In this document: in pieces, positions 1 through 11,405 of the stretch | How the letters are laid out: each line of letters starts with the position of its first letter | Numbering within the stretch: position 1 is the stretch's first letter | From: Paralvinella palmiformis | Lineage: Eukaryota; Annelida; Polychaeta; Terebellida; Alvinellidae | Direction of reading: 5' to 3' | Assembly (NCBI GenBank): GCA_025642065.1 | Contig: JAODUP010000489.1 | Location: 1-64,000, forward strand | DNA length: 64,000 nt | Notes under the pieces: model-generated | What the model saw: only the letters and a program-made list of their open reading frames with translations | Database searches by the model: none | What the model was told of the DNA's origin: nothing | Made by a program: the position numbers and the translations under genes

Positions 1-398
1 CAGAAACCGAGACACCGTGTTAACTGAACTTCGAGAGAGTCTCGACACCGAACGGAGGAAGACTGGTTTTTTTATGCATTCTCGTTGATAGTCGCCCGTT
101 TCCACATAACAACAACCCGCCCTCGTGTCGCCGAACGCCCGAAAGATGAACGCGCCATGTATCGGCACTTCCCGTTCACCATCTTGTTTACGGTCCACTC
201 GGCTCTCGTGTTAATTGTACCTGTGTAACATGGTTGCGTGTTGATGGTGGCGTCGTTAATTGTCCGTAGGACATTCTGTTGTCTGGTGCCGAATTAACGT
301 CCTTATTCGTGTTGACGTCGATTAACGTAGGACTGTGCGGGTGGAATTTTAAATAGACTTCATTAAATGACATTGAGAGAGGGGGTGATGGTGGAGTT

Positions 399-404
<6 letters not shown>

Positions 405-454
<50 letters not shown>
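405..454. repeat. (GA)n microsatellite
   Basis: About 24 GA units; a shorter (GA)n tract lies at 1326-1352. Confidence 0.95.
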
Positions 455-456
<2 letters not shown>

Positions 457-1320
457 TTTACGTTGTATTGTATGTTTACGTTGCATTTTTGTTTATTTAT
501 TAAATTATTCAAGCATTTGACACAAACGTGTTTGTTTATGTCATCCTTTGCCTCTGCCCGTTTTCTGACTGAACCGTCTCATAAATCCCTTACTTGGGTA
601 GCATTTTTGTTTAATAAGGCGACCTACTAGCAGTAGCCATCCAAATGCGTTGTACAGCGATACCCAAAATAAACTCCATTAATATATTTGAACGAGGAAT
701 ATTATTTATCGGTGAAAGCTACCTTGACCAGATGCGGTCATAGAATAGATTTAAACCTTTCAAGAAAAGACGCATTGTAATATCCATCGGCAATCTGTTA
801 CACAATGGGAAGGCGGCCTGCATCACGAAACGCACAATCGACGCTTGACTTGAGCCGAGACACAGATTTTTTATCTTTAATCATAACATTTTATTTAATT
901 TGAGCGATACTTCTCCTCCCGTTTTTCTATTTTGTAAGCAATATATATCATATTTTGTGTCGTTCACTTGTATACTATTGTAAAATTTGTAAATGGGAAA
1001 TAAATATTCATATTCGTATTCGTTTTCGACATTTACAATAGCATCTGACTTGATGACCTGAGTTTTATGGATGACTTTCTAATGCACACGACTTCGCACA
1101 GGTATTCAGGCGCCATGTCAAGTTGTTAGTAAAATCTTGTTAGCAAAGATCCTTAGATCATATTTTTTGAGTATTTGTTACTATGTGATGTACATCATTG
1201 TGAATTCGCTGAAGGCGAATAATGTTATAATGGTTTATGCCATCTCCCCTGATATAGTCTGCTACAATCATTTTCTTAATAATTATTTTACTCTGCGAAG
1301 GAGAGGGGAGAGAGGGGGAG

Positions 1321-1358
<38 letters not shown>

Positions 1359-1779
1359 AGCACAGAATATTCTGGCGAAGGAAGCGTTAAGATCATCATA
1401 ACATGTCTCAATCTATAGTAGTCTAACTCGCGACATTCTACCTTTATTTATTGCATTAGACCAGCTACAACCCCAACCCACCCAGCCCCCAGTTATACAT
1501 AAAATCAAATCATAAAATTTTAACACATCTTTAAATCAATTATTTATTCAAGATAACGTCAATAATACATTACCAAATTCGTCTTCATTGTTGTTGTTTT
1601 TTCTTCATCTTCGAAAGCATGACATACCCCAAAATGGTACATTGTACAAAGAATCCATGATCTCATCTAACTTATCTCATCTAAAAGCTCATCCCCATAA
1701 ATCTGGAATCTTCTTGACGAATGACTTCGTAGCGCTGCTAATTGTCTCCCCAGAAACCTACGACCAAGGGTCACTCCCC

Positions 1780-1866
1780 ATGTAAATATCACAGTCAACA
1801 TTATGATTTGAACGCTGACGTGAATGTTTGCAACGCAGTACGATACCAACTGGGCTACGGACGCTC
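1780..1866 (-). mobile_element. tRNA-like SINE head (minus strand)
   Basis: On the minus strand GTAGCCCAGTTGGTA resembles an A box and GCGTTCAAATC a B box, about 45 bp apart. The body after it does not match the other SINEs here. Confidence 0.4.
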
Positions 1867-1909
1867 TTAAAACTTAGTAAGTTTTGGAATTCTCTTATAT
1901 ACATGTATA

Positions 1910-2318
1910 TTTCCCCTAACGATTATGAGTATTCATACCACCTGACTGTTACCTTTAATATATGTGTATCCTGGCTGTTATGGGTACTAATACCATCTGA
2001 CTATTAGCTACTATATATCTGTCTCCTGACTGTTATGAGTAGCAATACCATCTGACGTTTAGTACGATGTAAATATCTGCTGACTCTTATGAGTACTAAT
2101 ACCAGCTGACTTTTAGCTTCGATGTATGTGTCCGCTGACTGTTCTGACTGCTGATACCATATCTGACTGTTCTGACTGTTGTTGCCATATATGATTGTAC
2201 TGACTGCTGATACCATATCTGAATGTTATGACTGCTGATACCTTATCTGACTGTTCTGACTGTTGATACCATATCTGACTGTTTTGACTGCCTATACAAT
2301 ATCTGACCGTCAGCTGAC
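1910..2318. repeat. Degenerate 28-bp tandem repeat
   Basis: Repeats of TACCATATCTGACTGTTCTG plus eight bases. Copies between about 2150 and 2310 keep a 28-bp period; those to the left are more diverged. Confidence 0.7.
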
Positions 2319-2744
2319 TTCCAGTGTCTTTGACATTGTGTCCACACTTTTTCTCCTTATTCAAGCCAATATTTATGCATCTCTCAGTTACAATGGTTGT
2401 TGTCGGTAACCTCAAAGCTGAATAAGGATTTGTCGGTCTATCTAACTGTTGCTTCTTCCTTCACTTTAGTTGCTGGCACGATTCGATTAAATTAAATTCA
2501 AATATCTTCGCCATAATGGCCAAAATGCCAGTTTTTAACGTGACTGGAAACCTCAAATGAGAGAGACGCATATGATCTGTAATTTATAGCTTCCACACGG
2601 AGACTAATTCTAAATAAATTTAGAATTTAGAATATATGGCATGTTCGGTGGAGAAAACCTTGCCAGCTGCCTGGATGGATGACAAACTCCTCCTACTATA
2701 GTGCCACGGCCGTGGCGCTAACCTGCGACCTCCCTCCCGCACAG

Positions 2745-2747
<3 letters not shown>

Positions 2748-2812
<65 letters not shown>
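2748..2812. repeat. (AT)n microsatellite
   Basis: Uninterrupted AT dinucleotides, about 32 units. Confidence 0.97.
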
Positions 2813-2818
<6 letters not shown>

Positions 2819-2929
2819 GATGAAGAGATTTATTGATAGCTATTGATCCATAAAGCGAATAAAATGGATCATGTAATTAACTCGAAATATACTTATTCAG
2901 CGTAATACATTTAATACGAAGGGCACCCC

Positions 2930-3050
2930 AAACCTCCAGCTTGTTGGCTCGAATCCGGATCACATCCATGTTTGTGGGATTTATTTCCTTTGGGATTCGC
3001 TCCTCAGCCATATGTGACGGGTGTCGAGGATACCCAACTCAACTCAATAT
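2930..3050 (+). mobile_element. SINE-2 fragment
   Basis: Shares with the copies at 12528, 50685 and 58731 the run from a B-box-like GCTCGAATCC through CATGTTTGTGGGAT and the TATGTGACGG segment. The 5' end is diverged. Confidence 0.6.
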
Positions 3051-3272
3051 TTAACATAAAATGTCTTTAATGAATAACAAACAAACAAATTAATTATATT
3101 AATCCATATCAGTCTAGTCTCTACCAAATGACCGCTCTAACTTTAGTGTTCCGAACAGAACCCAAAGCTCCTGCTGGCATAGCTCTCTGGCTGACCGATA
3201 CATACAAGTCCCCTCGACACATCAAGAAATTGACTATGAGAGGAGTTGTTTATTTAAATTGTACATCGGATT

Positions 3273-3372
3273 GTCTGATGAAACACCCTTCAGGCATAGC
3301 CCTTATGGGGCTTGAGTCCATGTGCTATAGATCTGGCGCCGACCGCGCTACCAGTTAAGCCAAGGAGGCATC
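3273..3372 (-). mobile_element. SINE-1 head (minus strand)
   Basis: On the minus strand: CTTAACTGGTAGCGCGGTC (A-box region), GGACTCAAGCCC (B box), then CTGAAGGGTGTTTCATC, the body seen in the copy at 44550. Confidence 0.65.
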
Positions 3373-3689
3373 CGGTTACAATTGGTGATATTAATGCTTT
3401 ATGTTTCTCTAAAATTAAGCCGATGGCTATAATTCAACGAGTTGAACATTGACATCGAATCTTCTGAGCTATATTTCGCTAAGAACTTTTTTTATTAATA
3501 AATTCAAACATTAGGAAAAAAATACGTTTTAAATTTTTTACAGGTTTGATAAATTCAAACTTTTAATGTTACACAATAATACATTATGGGAAGACGGTTT
3601 TAACCGATGGTTGCCACATCAGAACACTCCCATTAATTAATTGTATATAATATATCTCAGCATATCAAATACAATTTACCTTCTACAAT

Positions 3690-4035
3690 CTAAAATATCT
3701 ACATGATATGTTTCCTGACACTTTGTATAATGTATCCCATTATATTATATTTTATTTACCTTTGCAATCGAATTCATCCGCAACATATATTTCCTCGAAA
3801 TTAAGTACAATATATTCCATTAAATTAAATTTTATTGTCTTTTCCAATCTAAAATATCCGCATAATATGTTTCCTAAAAGTTCTGTATACTGTATCCCTT
3901 ATATCAAATTTGTTACCTTTTATAATCTAAGGTATCCACATAATATGTTTCCTGGACATTCTGTACAGTATATCCCATTATATCAAATTTGATGTGCATC
4001 ACATATTCTAAAAAATCCACATAATATGTTTCCTA
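3690..4035. repeat. AT-rich tandem repeat, ~80-bp unit
   Basis: Units start at about 3690, 3770, 3849, 3927 and 4008 (period 78-81). Each begins near CTAAAATATCC and contains ATAATATGTTTCCT. The array ends about 190 bp before the GPCR exon. Confidence 0.8.
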
Positions 4036-4226
4036 GTAAGGTTGACCTTAAATTATTTGATTCGATTTCTGGCGCAAATCTTGTAACTCGTATATTATAG
4101 CAACGTAAATCCTTTGACAACGTGACCTGCACTTAGCAACCATGATTCAAGATTTGACATCTTAATTTTGTTACAATAGATATTGTGTACGTTAATTGAT
4201 GACTTAACTAATTTTTATGATTCCAG

Positions 4227-4402
4227 CCGTCTCCGTAGGCGTTAGTGTCTTCACGCTGGTCGCTATTTCTTTTGAGCGCTACTTCGCCATATGTCAGCCA
4301 CTGAGATCCAGAAGTTGGCAGACTTTGTCTCATTCTTATAAAATCATCGTCGTCGTTTGGTTGGTGTCACTGATCATCATGATCCCGATAGCCGTATATC
4401 AG
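4227..4402 (+). CDS. CCKR: GPCR exon a: end of TM3, loop 2, TM4
   Basis: Acceptor TTCCAG ends at 4226; donor GTAGGT starts at 4403. Encodes VSVGVSVFTLVAISFERY, the loop-2 segment with RSRSWQT, and the hydrophobic TM4. The exon ends on a complete codon. Confidence 0.93.
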
Positions 4403-4550
4403 GTAGGTCATCGATCTTAGCTGGGAGAGTGCAATTATGTGTGAGGCGGCGTTCCTTTGCGTGTGTGCGCGTGTGTGTGCGTGCTTGCATGTGTGCGTGC
4501 GTGAGTTAGGGAGAAAGGGTGATATTATGGTATGCTTGTGTATGTGTATG

Positions 4551-4644
<94 letters not shown>

Positions 4645-5060
4645 AGATATGCACGCAGATTGTGTACTACTTTATTAATCTAAATAATTCAATTAATTAA
4701 TTGAAACGGAATTATATATAAGAGTCTGTTCCAATCAGAACAAAAATAAAGAAAATGTGGCGCAATATTAGTTCCATTAATCCGCCGGTTATTCACGCCT
4801 CACGTTATATTCTACCAGAAGCTGAAGTTCATTCCAAATCGTGGTACCCAAAAGTGTACTGAGGAGTGGACCAACTTGACGGCTGAGAAGGCCTATACCA
4901 TTTTTTTAGACTTCGTCCTACTCATAATCCCCCTGGTAATGATGTTGGTTGCTTATGGAAAAATTGCCATGACGCTATGGAACGGCATCAAGTTGGAGAT
5001 GAGAAGTGTCCAAGGTATGTCTCTCTCTCACTCTCAAACACACACACACACACACACACA

Positions 5061-5112
<52 letters not shown>

Positions 5113-6134
5113 TGTTGTGTGTGTGTGTGCATGCGTGCATGCGTTCGTGTGCATGCGTGCGTGTTCGTGTCTCTAAGTGAATATTTCCACTTTGCTAGCA
5201 GTTGGTTGCACACTACGTTGCAGACCTCTAGGCAAGGATTTCAATTCCAATGTTAACTGCGTCTGTGGGATGTTTCATTTAAGCAACTTAATTCACTCAA
5301 GCATGCCCAAAGTATTGAGTAAATAAATCACTTACTCTATAACTTACTCAGTCATTAACTCACAACGATTGGCCTAAAGTCTGTCTACTTATGTATTCCA
5401 TTTCACCAGAGATGACCGAGCTGAGGAGTGCCAAAGACCGCGAGGACGATGACGACGACGTAGACACCGACGATGACGAACTACGCTATGCCGTCAACAA
5501 CGCAGCGCTAGCAAACGGTCGCCGATCGGCAGGCGGCAGCACGAGCGGCGGTGGCGACGCCGCCCGCTCGACGTCGACGAAGAAGCGCCGTCTCGACTTC
5601 CGACAACATATGCGCCAGAGCAACACCGAGAAGAGCCTCGAGGCGAAGAGGCGAGTGATCCGGATGCTGTTCGTCTTAGTCGTCGAGTTCTTCGTCTGTT
5701 GGACGCCCACCTACATCCTCCAGTCGTGGTACGTCTTCGACTATAGGACGGCCACCCAGAACGTCTCGCCGATGGCCATGAACCTGCTTCATCTGCTCTC
5801 CTACGTCAGCTCGTGCTGCAACCCGATCACGTATTGCTTCATGAACCGGAAGTTCCGCCAGGGCTTCGCCACCGCCTTTCATTGCCGTCCGGCTGGCGCC
5901 CGCCGACGTGCGCGCGGTAAGGCCGTGCTCGGTGAGCACTCGTACGCCGCCTCGCAGCGAACAGGTAATGCGCATTCCGGCGGGCTGCGGGGCTTTGTTC
6001 TCAGGAACACTGCCGTTGCCGCCACCGTAGCCACCGTCGCCGCCGTGGCCACCTGTCGCTACAAAGTGAGGGCCGTCATCGCCCCGCGAGATGGTCGCAA
6101 ATCGCCCGAGTTTCGGCGCAGTGGCGACGCTTAG
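4227..6134 (+). CDS. CCKR: Cholecystokinin/sulfakinin-like GPCR, 3' part (3 coding exons)
   Basis: Coding exons 4227-4402, 4819-5014 and 5410-6134 join in frame (phases 0 and 1) with AG acceptors and GTAGGT/GTATGT donors. The product runs from the end of TM3 to the stop. Visible: the LVAISFERY motif ending TM3 (E/DRY box), RSRSWQT in loop 2, TM4, the KC of extracellular loop 2, TM5, a long acidic then basic loop 3, FVCWTP in TM6, NPITY in TM7 and helix 8 (FMNRKFRQGF). Loop 2, TM6 and TM7 most resemble CCK/gastrin and sulfakinin receptors. Family members are plasma-membrane peptide receptors, usually Gq-coupled. The first base of the first visible codon lies in an upstream exon, so at least one exon (N-terminus, TM1-TM3) is missing; none was found in 1-4226. 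Other rhodopsin-class peptide receptors are less likely. The last exon is far more GC-rich than its surroundings. Confidence 0.92.
4556..4641. repeat. (AT)n microsatellite in GPCR intron
   Basis: About 42 AT/TA units with one phase shift near 4600. Confidence 0.95.
4819..5014 (+). CDS. CCKR: GPCR exon b: extracellular loop 2 and TM5
   Basis: Acceptor TTCTACCAG ends at 4818; donor GTATGT starts at 5015, directly before a CT/CA/GT microsatellite. Encodes the conserved loop-2 cysteine (QKCTEEW) and TM5 (FLDFVLLIIPLVMMLVAYG). Ends in phase 1. Confidence 0.93.
5037..5130. repeat. Compound (CA)n(CT)n(GT)n microsatellite
   Basis: Three adjacent dinucleotide tracts starting 20 bp after a GPCR splice donor. 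Confidence 0.95.
5410..6134 (+). CDS. CCKR: GPCR terminal exon: loop 3, TM6, TM7, tail
   Basis: Acceptor TTTCACCAG ends at 5409, giving a split GAG codon; taking the next AG would break the frame. Loop 3 carries a run of Asp/Glu near 5440-5480, then Gly/Ser and Lys/Arg. TM6 with CWTP lies at about 5656-5730 and TM7 with NPITY near 5780-5840. HC after helix 8 is a possible palmitoylation site. The tail is Arg- and Ala-rich with an Ala/Val/Thr stretch near 6010-6060. Stop TAG at 6132-6134. Confidence 0.93.
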
Positions 6135-6713
6135 CACGAAGTTTCGCGAGTTCCTCGGCATTTCGCTGCGCTACGTAAATCTGTCAATGAATAGGCGCAA
6201 GTGAAAACAAGCGGGTTCTTCCATTTGATTGGTGGTTATTTTTAGCCCGGAAAACCCCTTCCTAGTCTAGCCGCATACTCACTTTAATATTAAAATTTAA
6301 CTAAATCAGACTGGGTTAAAAGTATACTGTTGTTTGTAGCTTTGTGCTATTTTGAGCTTCGGTGAAACTGGGCTAGGGTGGTGTCAGCGGAAGTGATGAA
6401 TTTGACACTAGGACATGACATCAGGGGCGAAGTTTTTCCCAATTTAATTCAGTCTTCACCTGCGTGTATTCTCAGCCAGAGTTCAACATATGCCGGGAAC
6501 TAGCGAAGCATTAACCTTGTTTGATTTCGTTTATTTTACGTCTGTTCGTGGTTCAGAAATTAAAAAGCTATGCGCCTACCTTTCAGTTCACTTGGAAACT
6601 AATAATTCCAGCTTGGCTCATACATTGTACAGGAATGAAGGGTTCATCTCAAAATTAATTTGTTCTCGGTTAGTGATAATAGAGCATGTCTCGTGTAGAA
6701 CATCTCCCCCGAT

Positions 6714-6714
<1 letters not shown>

Positions 6715-6763
<49 letters not shown>

Positions 6764-6779
6764 CACACACACACACACA

Positions 6780-6815
<36 letters not shown>

Positions 6816-6884
6816 TGAAGAACATTTATATTAAAGACTTACGTCTATCTATCCGTCAATCTATCTATCTATCTATCTATGTAC
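6715..6884. repeat. Compound (CA)n(AT)n and (TCTA)n microsatellites
   Basis: CA tracts at 6715-6752 and 6766-6782, AT at 6784-6814, then TCTA units near 6862-6882. Confidence 0.95.
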
Positions 6885-8199
6885 CTCCAGCATGTCATAA
6901 GACCCGAAACTGAGTGATATGTTTTTCATGATATAGCATTAAATCTCTAACACTCATTAGCTGTCTATTTCTAGCTTGTGTCTGATTGTTTTCAAAGATT
7001 AGTTTAGCTAAGAGACGTTGTTCCCTTTAAGTTATTGTTATACTAGCTTCACCATTCTACATTGGCTGTGATATAAATTAAACAAAGGTAGACAGCTGAT
7101 ATGCGTTATGAGTGCCTTATCAGCAGCCGTACTTTATAATGATTACTCTATTACGAATGTCTGCATGGCAAACCATGTTTCCTTGCGTATTCTTATCATA
7201 ACGTATCGGTGTCTTTCTTTAGACACAACAACCACCGAATCCCCAACGCGTTGGACCTTGACTTGAATCAAGGCGTTATCACAAGAGGTAATGGATTCGC
7301 GAAGAATCCGTGAAAACCCATTGTAGTCTCCATCTATTAATGTGTGGGTGTGTGTGTGCATGCGTGCGTGCGTGCGTGCGTTGTTCCTCCACCAGTGCCT
7401 CTAGTTCGCATCATTCAGCACCAGATGGCGTTTGAATGATGCCCTTACTTGTCACAGTGTCTTATTTGTGTGTTACTCATGGAATCAGGGTACGCCTTGT
7501 CTGTGATCCAAGTTCTACTGGATGAAATACGACTAGATTGAGCACACATTTCCAGATATTTTCATCCAGTAGTTAATCTACGGCCTGTTATCAAGCATTT
7601 GTTATATGTATACAGTTTCTTGCCCTTTGTACATTCAAACGTTCCTTTCTTTAATAAAATTATACATCGGTTAGTTGTCGTATTTCATGACATATAAGGC
7701 GCACCTTATTCTTCCCTTCGTCAAGGTATCCTTTCAAAGGAGTCTTCCGTTTGAGTATGATGTTAATATATCTTACTCAATCTAGCTACCATAGCTCCAA
7801 ATAGATGCATAAAGGTTTGCACCAACAGGTTTTTGCTGCTGCTCCTGATACTCTTGCCGATACTCCTCCTACTACTACCATTAATTCTACTACTAATACA
7901 TGTGTTGCTGCTCTTGCTATGACCACCACCATTGCTATTACTAATACTATTACGAATTACTGCGGTAGTTGTCGTTAGTAGTAGTTTTACTTACAATATT
8001 ACTACTACTACTACCATACTACTACTATTAATGTCAGCATCACCACTTTTATTATATAAGAGACCAAAATGGAAATATTTCAAATATAACGACTGGTTGA
8101 TCTATTTTCATATTTCCCCGTTCGAGATGAAAATCAGTGGAAAGCCTCATTTAAATATAGGTTCCAATGCCAAGTATTGAGGGCTTTACTTGTTTGTAT

Positions 8200-8310
8200 C
8201 TTGAATCCGCACTCCCGACCATATATTTGTTTGTAGGATGTTCCCTCAAGGAGTCGCCCCTAGGTCATATGTCACACCTGTGACATATGAGGCCAAGGCC
8301 AGATAAACCA
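8200..8310 (+). mobile_element. SINE-2 fragment with internal palindrome
   Basis: TTGAATCCGCACTC, then TTTGTAGGATGTTCCCT and a TCATATGTCACA/TGTGACATATGA palindrome at 8265-8290. The order matches other SINE-2 copies. Confidence 0.6.
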
Positions 8311-8806
8311 AACATTACCCCCATCAAGTCCCGCCCACCGGTTGCGGTCCATAGAAATGTCACATTATTAATTATTATTATTATTACCATAATTTTCATA
8401 TTGAAATAGCATAAAATACTAAAAATATTCCCTAATTATTCCATGTCCATATGGGTGGAGGCTAATGGCAAACACTCTCCATTGCATATGCCGCAAAATA
8501 CGGTATTTACTTATTATTAGTAGTATTACCATAATGATTAAATCGGCGATATTCTGTTAAGGACTGAATGAAAATATCAGGAAATGGCCGCCAAAAATAC
8601 ATTTAATCGTTTTAATTAATGTTAGGTTTGTACCCTAGTTACGACGCGCTTACTTTTCACATTTCGAACGTCTGTGATGATTGTTTTTGTTATTTTGTCA
8701 CCTGACAGCATGTACAGTTCGGTATGAAACATATCTTCTCCAATACGAAATGGGGCAAGCTAACTGCATTTATATGTGACATATAGGTGTCTGTGTAGTA
8801 GATGTT

Positions 8807-8810
<4 letters not shown>

Positions 8811-8848
<38 letters not shown>
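8811..8848. repeat. (AT)n microsatellite
   Basis: About 18 TA units. Confidence 0.95.
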
Positions 8849-8850
<2 letters not shown>

Positions 8851-10834
8851 CGTGCAGTATTTTATATTATTAGGCTGTATGTATATATTTTTATGTGTAA
8901 TAATTCTCGCATAAATTATCCATTCGTGACCGCGTTCGGTTTACGGGCGCAACTATTTTCTCTCATAATAATAAACCGTTTGTAGTTAGTTAAGAGTTCG
9001 TATCGAGACCAATAAACCGTTTTATCGTCACTGATGGCATTCTCGTGTCTTTCTTTCTAGCCTTTTCCTCGTTACGCCTAACTACGAATGATCCGTATAG
9101 CGAGCTGGATAAGTCGACGTATGGTTAATATCCGATGCACGGATCATCCCCCGAGGACAGTTCACCCCCCGCATATATACATACAAATTGGACTGTTCGT
9201 CGAGAACTTCCGATGGCCGAATGGCTCGAAAGGCTTTTTACTATACTAATAGTGCTTTGACTGTTCGCCAGCCCAGCATCGGTCGACAGGGGGCGCCACT
9301 GTTCCTAGAGACCCCGATCGTTGTCGTCTTGCGTTGAGAGGCTGTATGATACTCCATTGTTGCTGTTTATGATATCCGTCGTGTCTTGGATAGGTTCGCT
9401 GTCGCGGTGTAAACATTGGCCCCCGGCTTCGGGGCTAAGAGCTGTTACAACTTGTTATTGGAAGTTTGCCGTCTGTAATTACTCGTGTTTGGTCTTTAAG
9501 TCTGATGTTTGGTGTATGCCTCGTCTATCATGAAGTATTTTAGTTTAATAATCACACGATTACGTTATACGAGAAACTCCTCCAGATGACGGGAAGGACC
9601 AGAAGAATGGAGGCTTACTTAGTTGTGGGTCGATATCGATCCATAATGAATGGTGTATTATACTCAATAATTGATATTAACGTTATGCACATCCATCTCA
9701 TATGTAGTCGTAAATAGCATCGAAACGAACACATCTTTGACGAAGTAGTACTTTCCAACACCATTCGATCTGTACTTTGTTACCTGTACAATTTATTCGT
9801 ACAGGAACATTTGCTTGTCGAGGTACGATTTTTCTTTCGATTGTGTTCCGTTTTGTTCGCACTTTGTTCCCGATTGTGTTTTGGTCACCGTAGTGATGAA
9901 AATAAGAACATGATAGAGCACTTTATTGATTCGTCTTTATAGTGGTTCAATAATGAACGACTTGTGTACTTTGAAAAATGTCATATATCAATTAAACTTA
10001 TTGTTGTTTATGTCGAATAAGATTAAAATTATGTCTTATATTTCTATGTTCGGGTTATTATTACAGCGTAACTCGTAGGGCTGACGTGGGTAACTAGTTA
10101 AAGCAAGTGTTGCCAGCATTAACATTAACAAACAAGAACAGCGTATGTGGATGTGTGTGCGTGGGTGTGTGCGTGGGTGTGTGTATTTTCGTGCGTGCAT
10201 AGGTGTGTGACTAGTGAACACATACAAACGCAAACAAAATAACAGTGTTCTATCACTGGTTAAGTAAATCTATTAGAACACTAGATACTAATTTTAGAAT
10301 AAAGAGGTCACTTTATGATAATAAACATACATCTTTTGGGATAACCTAATCACAAAGCTCAAACAGTATTCCGCACAAACGCATCTTAATCGTGGCAGAT
10401 TTAGCAAATATAGCGAACATGTATGCAGGACGTCAAATAATCGGTGCGGTATAGGTTTAGGAAAGTGCAGATAATCTTTTAGTCACTTTATTGAACACAC
10501 CCAACCTTCACTCTATGAAACTAACTTTTGCTATTCCAGAACTCAGGTATTCTGTACGTACCACATGTGTAGCTTCCTATACAGAATACCTTAAATGCCA
10601 TCACATACACAGTTTGTCATGGTAGGGACGACTTGTCGAGGCGACTTCAATGGACGTCCAAAGGGCAGTATTATGCTAACCCCGAGTTGCTTGGCTATTT
10701 AAACATGTTAGACAAATATGCTTACAGCCGACTTATAATGGGTTCAGAACTTTCATTGATATCAAAATAATAATACTATAACAGATGAATGCAAATAAAG
10801 TTATACATGTTGTTAAAACAACAAATGTAAACGG

Positions 10835-11405
10835 ATATAAAGACACGGATATTTAGCTCTATTGGTAGGACGTGGACTGTACAGTCACAGCGACTGAAAC
10901 AGGATATAAAACAAGGATAATTAGCTACATTGGTAGGACGTGGACTGTACAGTCACAGTGACTGAAACAGGATATAAAACAAAGATAATTAGCTACATTG
11001 GTAGGACGTGGACTGTACAGTCACAGCGACTGAAACAGGATATAAAACAAGGATATTTAGCTACATTGGTAGGACGTGGACTGTACAGTCACTGTGACTG
11101 AAACAGGATATAAACAAGGATAATTAGCTACATTGGTAGGACGTGGACTGTACAGTTACAGTGACTGAAACAGGATATAAAACAAGGATAATTAGCTACA
11201 TTGGTAGGACGTGGACTGTACAGTCAGAGTGACTGAAACAGGATATAAAACAAGGATAATTAGCTACATTGGTAGGACGTGGACTGTACAGTCACAGTGA
11301 CTGAAACAGGATATAAAACAAGGATAATTAGCTACATTGGTAGGACGTGGACTGTACAGTCACAGTAACTGAAACAGGATACAAAGACAGGGATAATTAG
11401 CTCTA
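10835..11405. repeat. 68-bp tandem array with tRNA-like unit, 8 copies
   Basis: GGACGTGGAC recurs at 10868, 10936, 11004, 11072, 11139, 11207, 11275 and 11343 (period 68, once 67). Each unit contains TTAGCTACATTGGTAGGACG, which resembles a tRNA D-arm/A box, a GACTGTACAGTC palindrome and the hairpin CAGTCAC-A-GTGACTG. No B box is kept. Confidence 0.93.

Larger units (their letters stand above)
1..4226. other. Upstream/intronic DNA before the GPCR exons
   Basis: No convincing exon found. 1-350 is richer in CpG than what follows. The rest holds GA microsatellites, two minus-strand tRNA-like SINE heads, a SINE-2 fragment, a 28-bp degenerate repeat, an (AT)n tract and an 80-bp AT-rich tandem repeat. 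The 3' end is the intron preceding the GPCR exon at 4227. Confidence 0.6.
6135..10834. other. Intergenic DNA after the GPCR
   Basis: No gene recognised. Holds microsatellites, ACT/CTG trinucleotide runs near 7830-8040, a SINE-2 fragment and, at 8930-9540, a somewhat GC-richer stretch with two AATAAACCGTTT motifs 50 bp apart. I could not assign that stretch to a gene or LTR. Confidence 0.5.

Noticed and set aside
1..350. Missing GPCR TM1-TM2 exon in the CpG-richer left edge
   Set aside because: All three + frames lack a membrane segment or the conserved NLAxxD motif.
4367..4700. YIYIYI and VCVCVC-type ORFs here and at many other sites
   Set aside because: Translations of AT, CA, GT and GA microsatellites.
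5676..6161. Minus-strand ORF opposite the GPCR last exon
   Set aside because: Shadow of a GC-rich coding exon; the + strand encodes recognisable TM6, TM7 and helix 8.
10835..11405. Functional tRNA gene cluster
   Set aside because: No complete acceptor stem, T arm or B box; only the D-arm-like part is kept.
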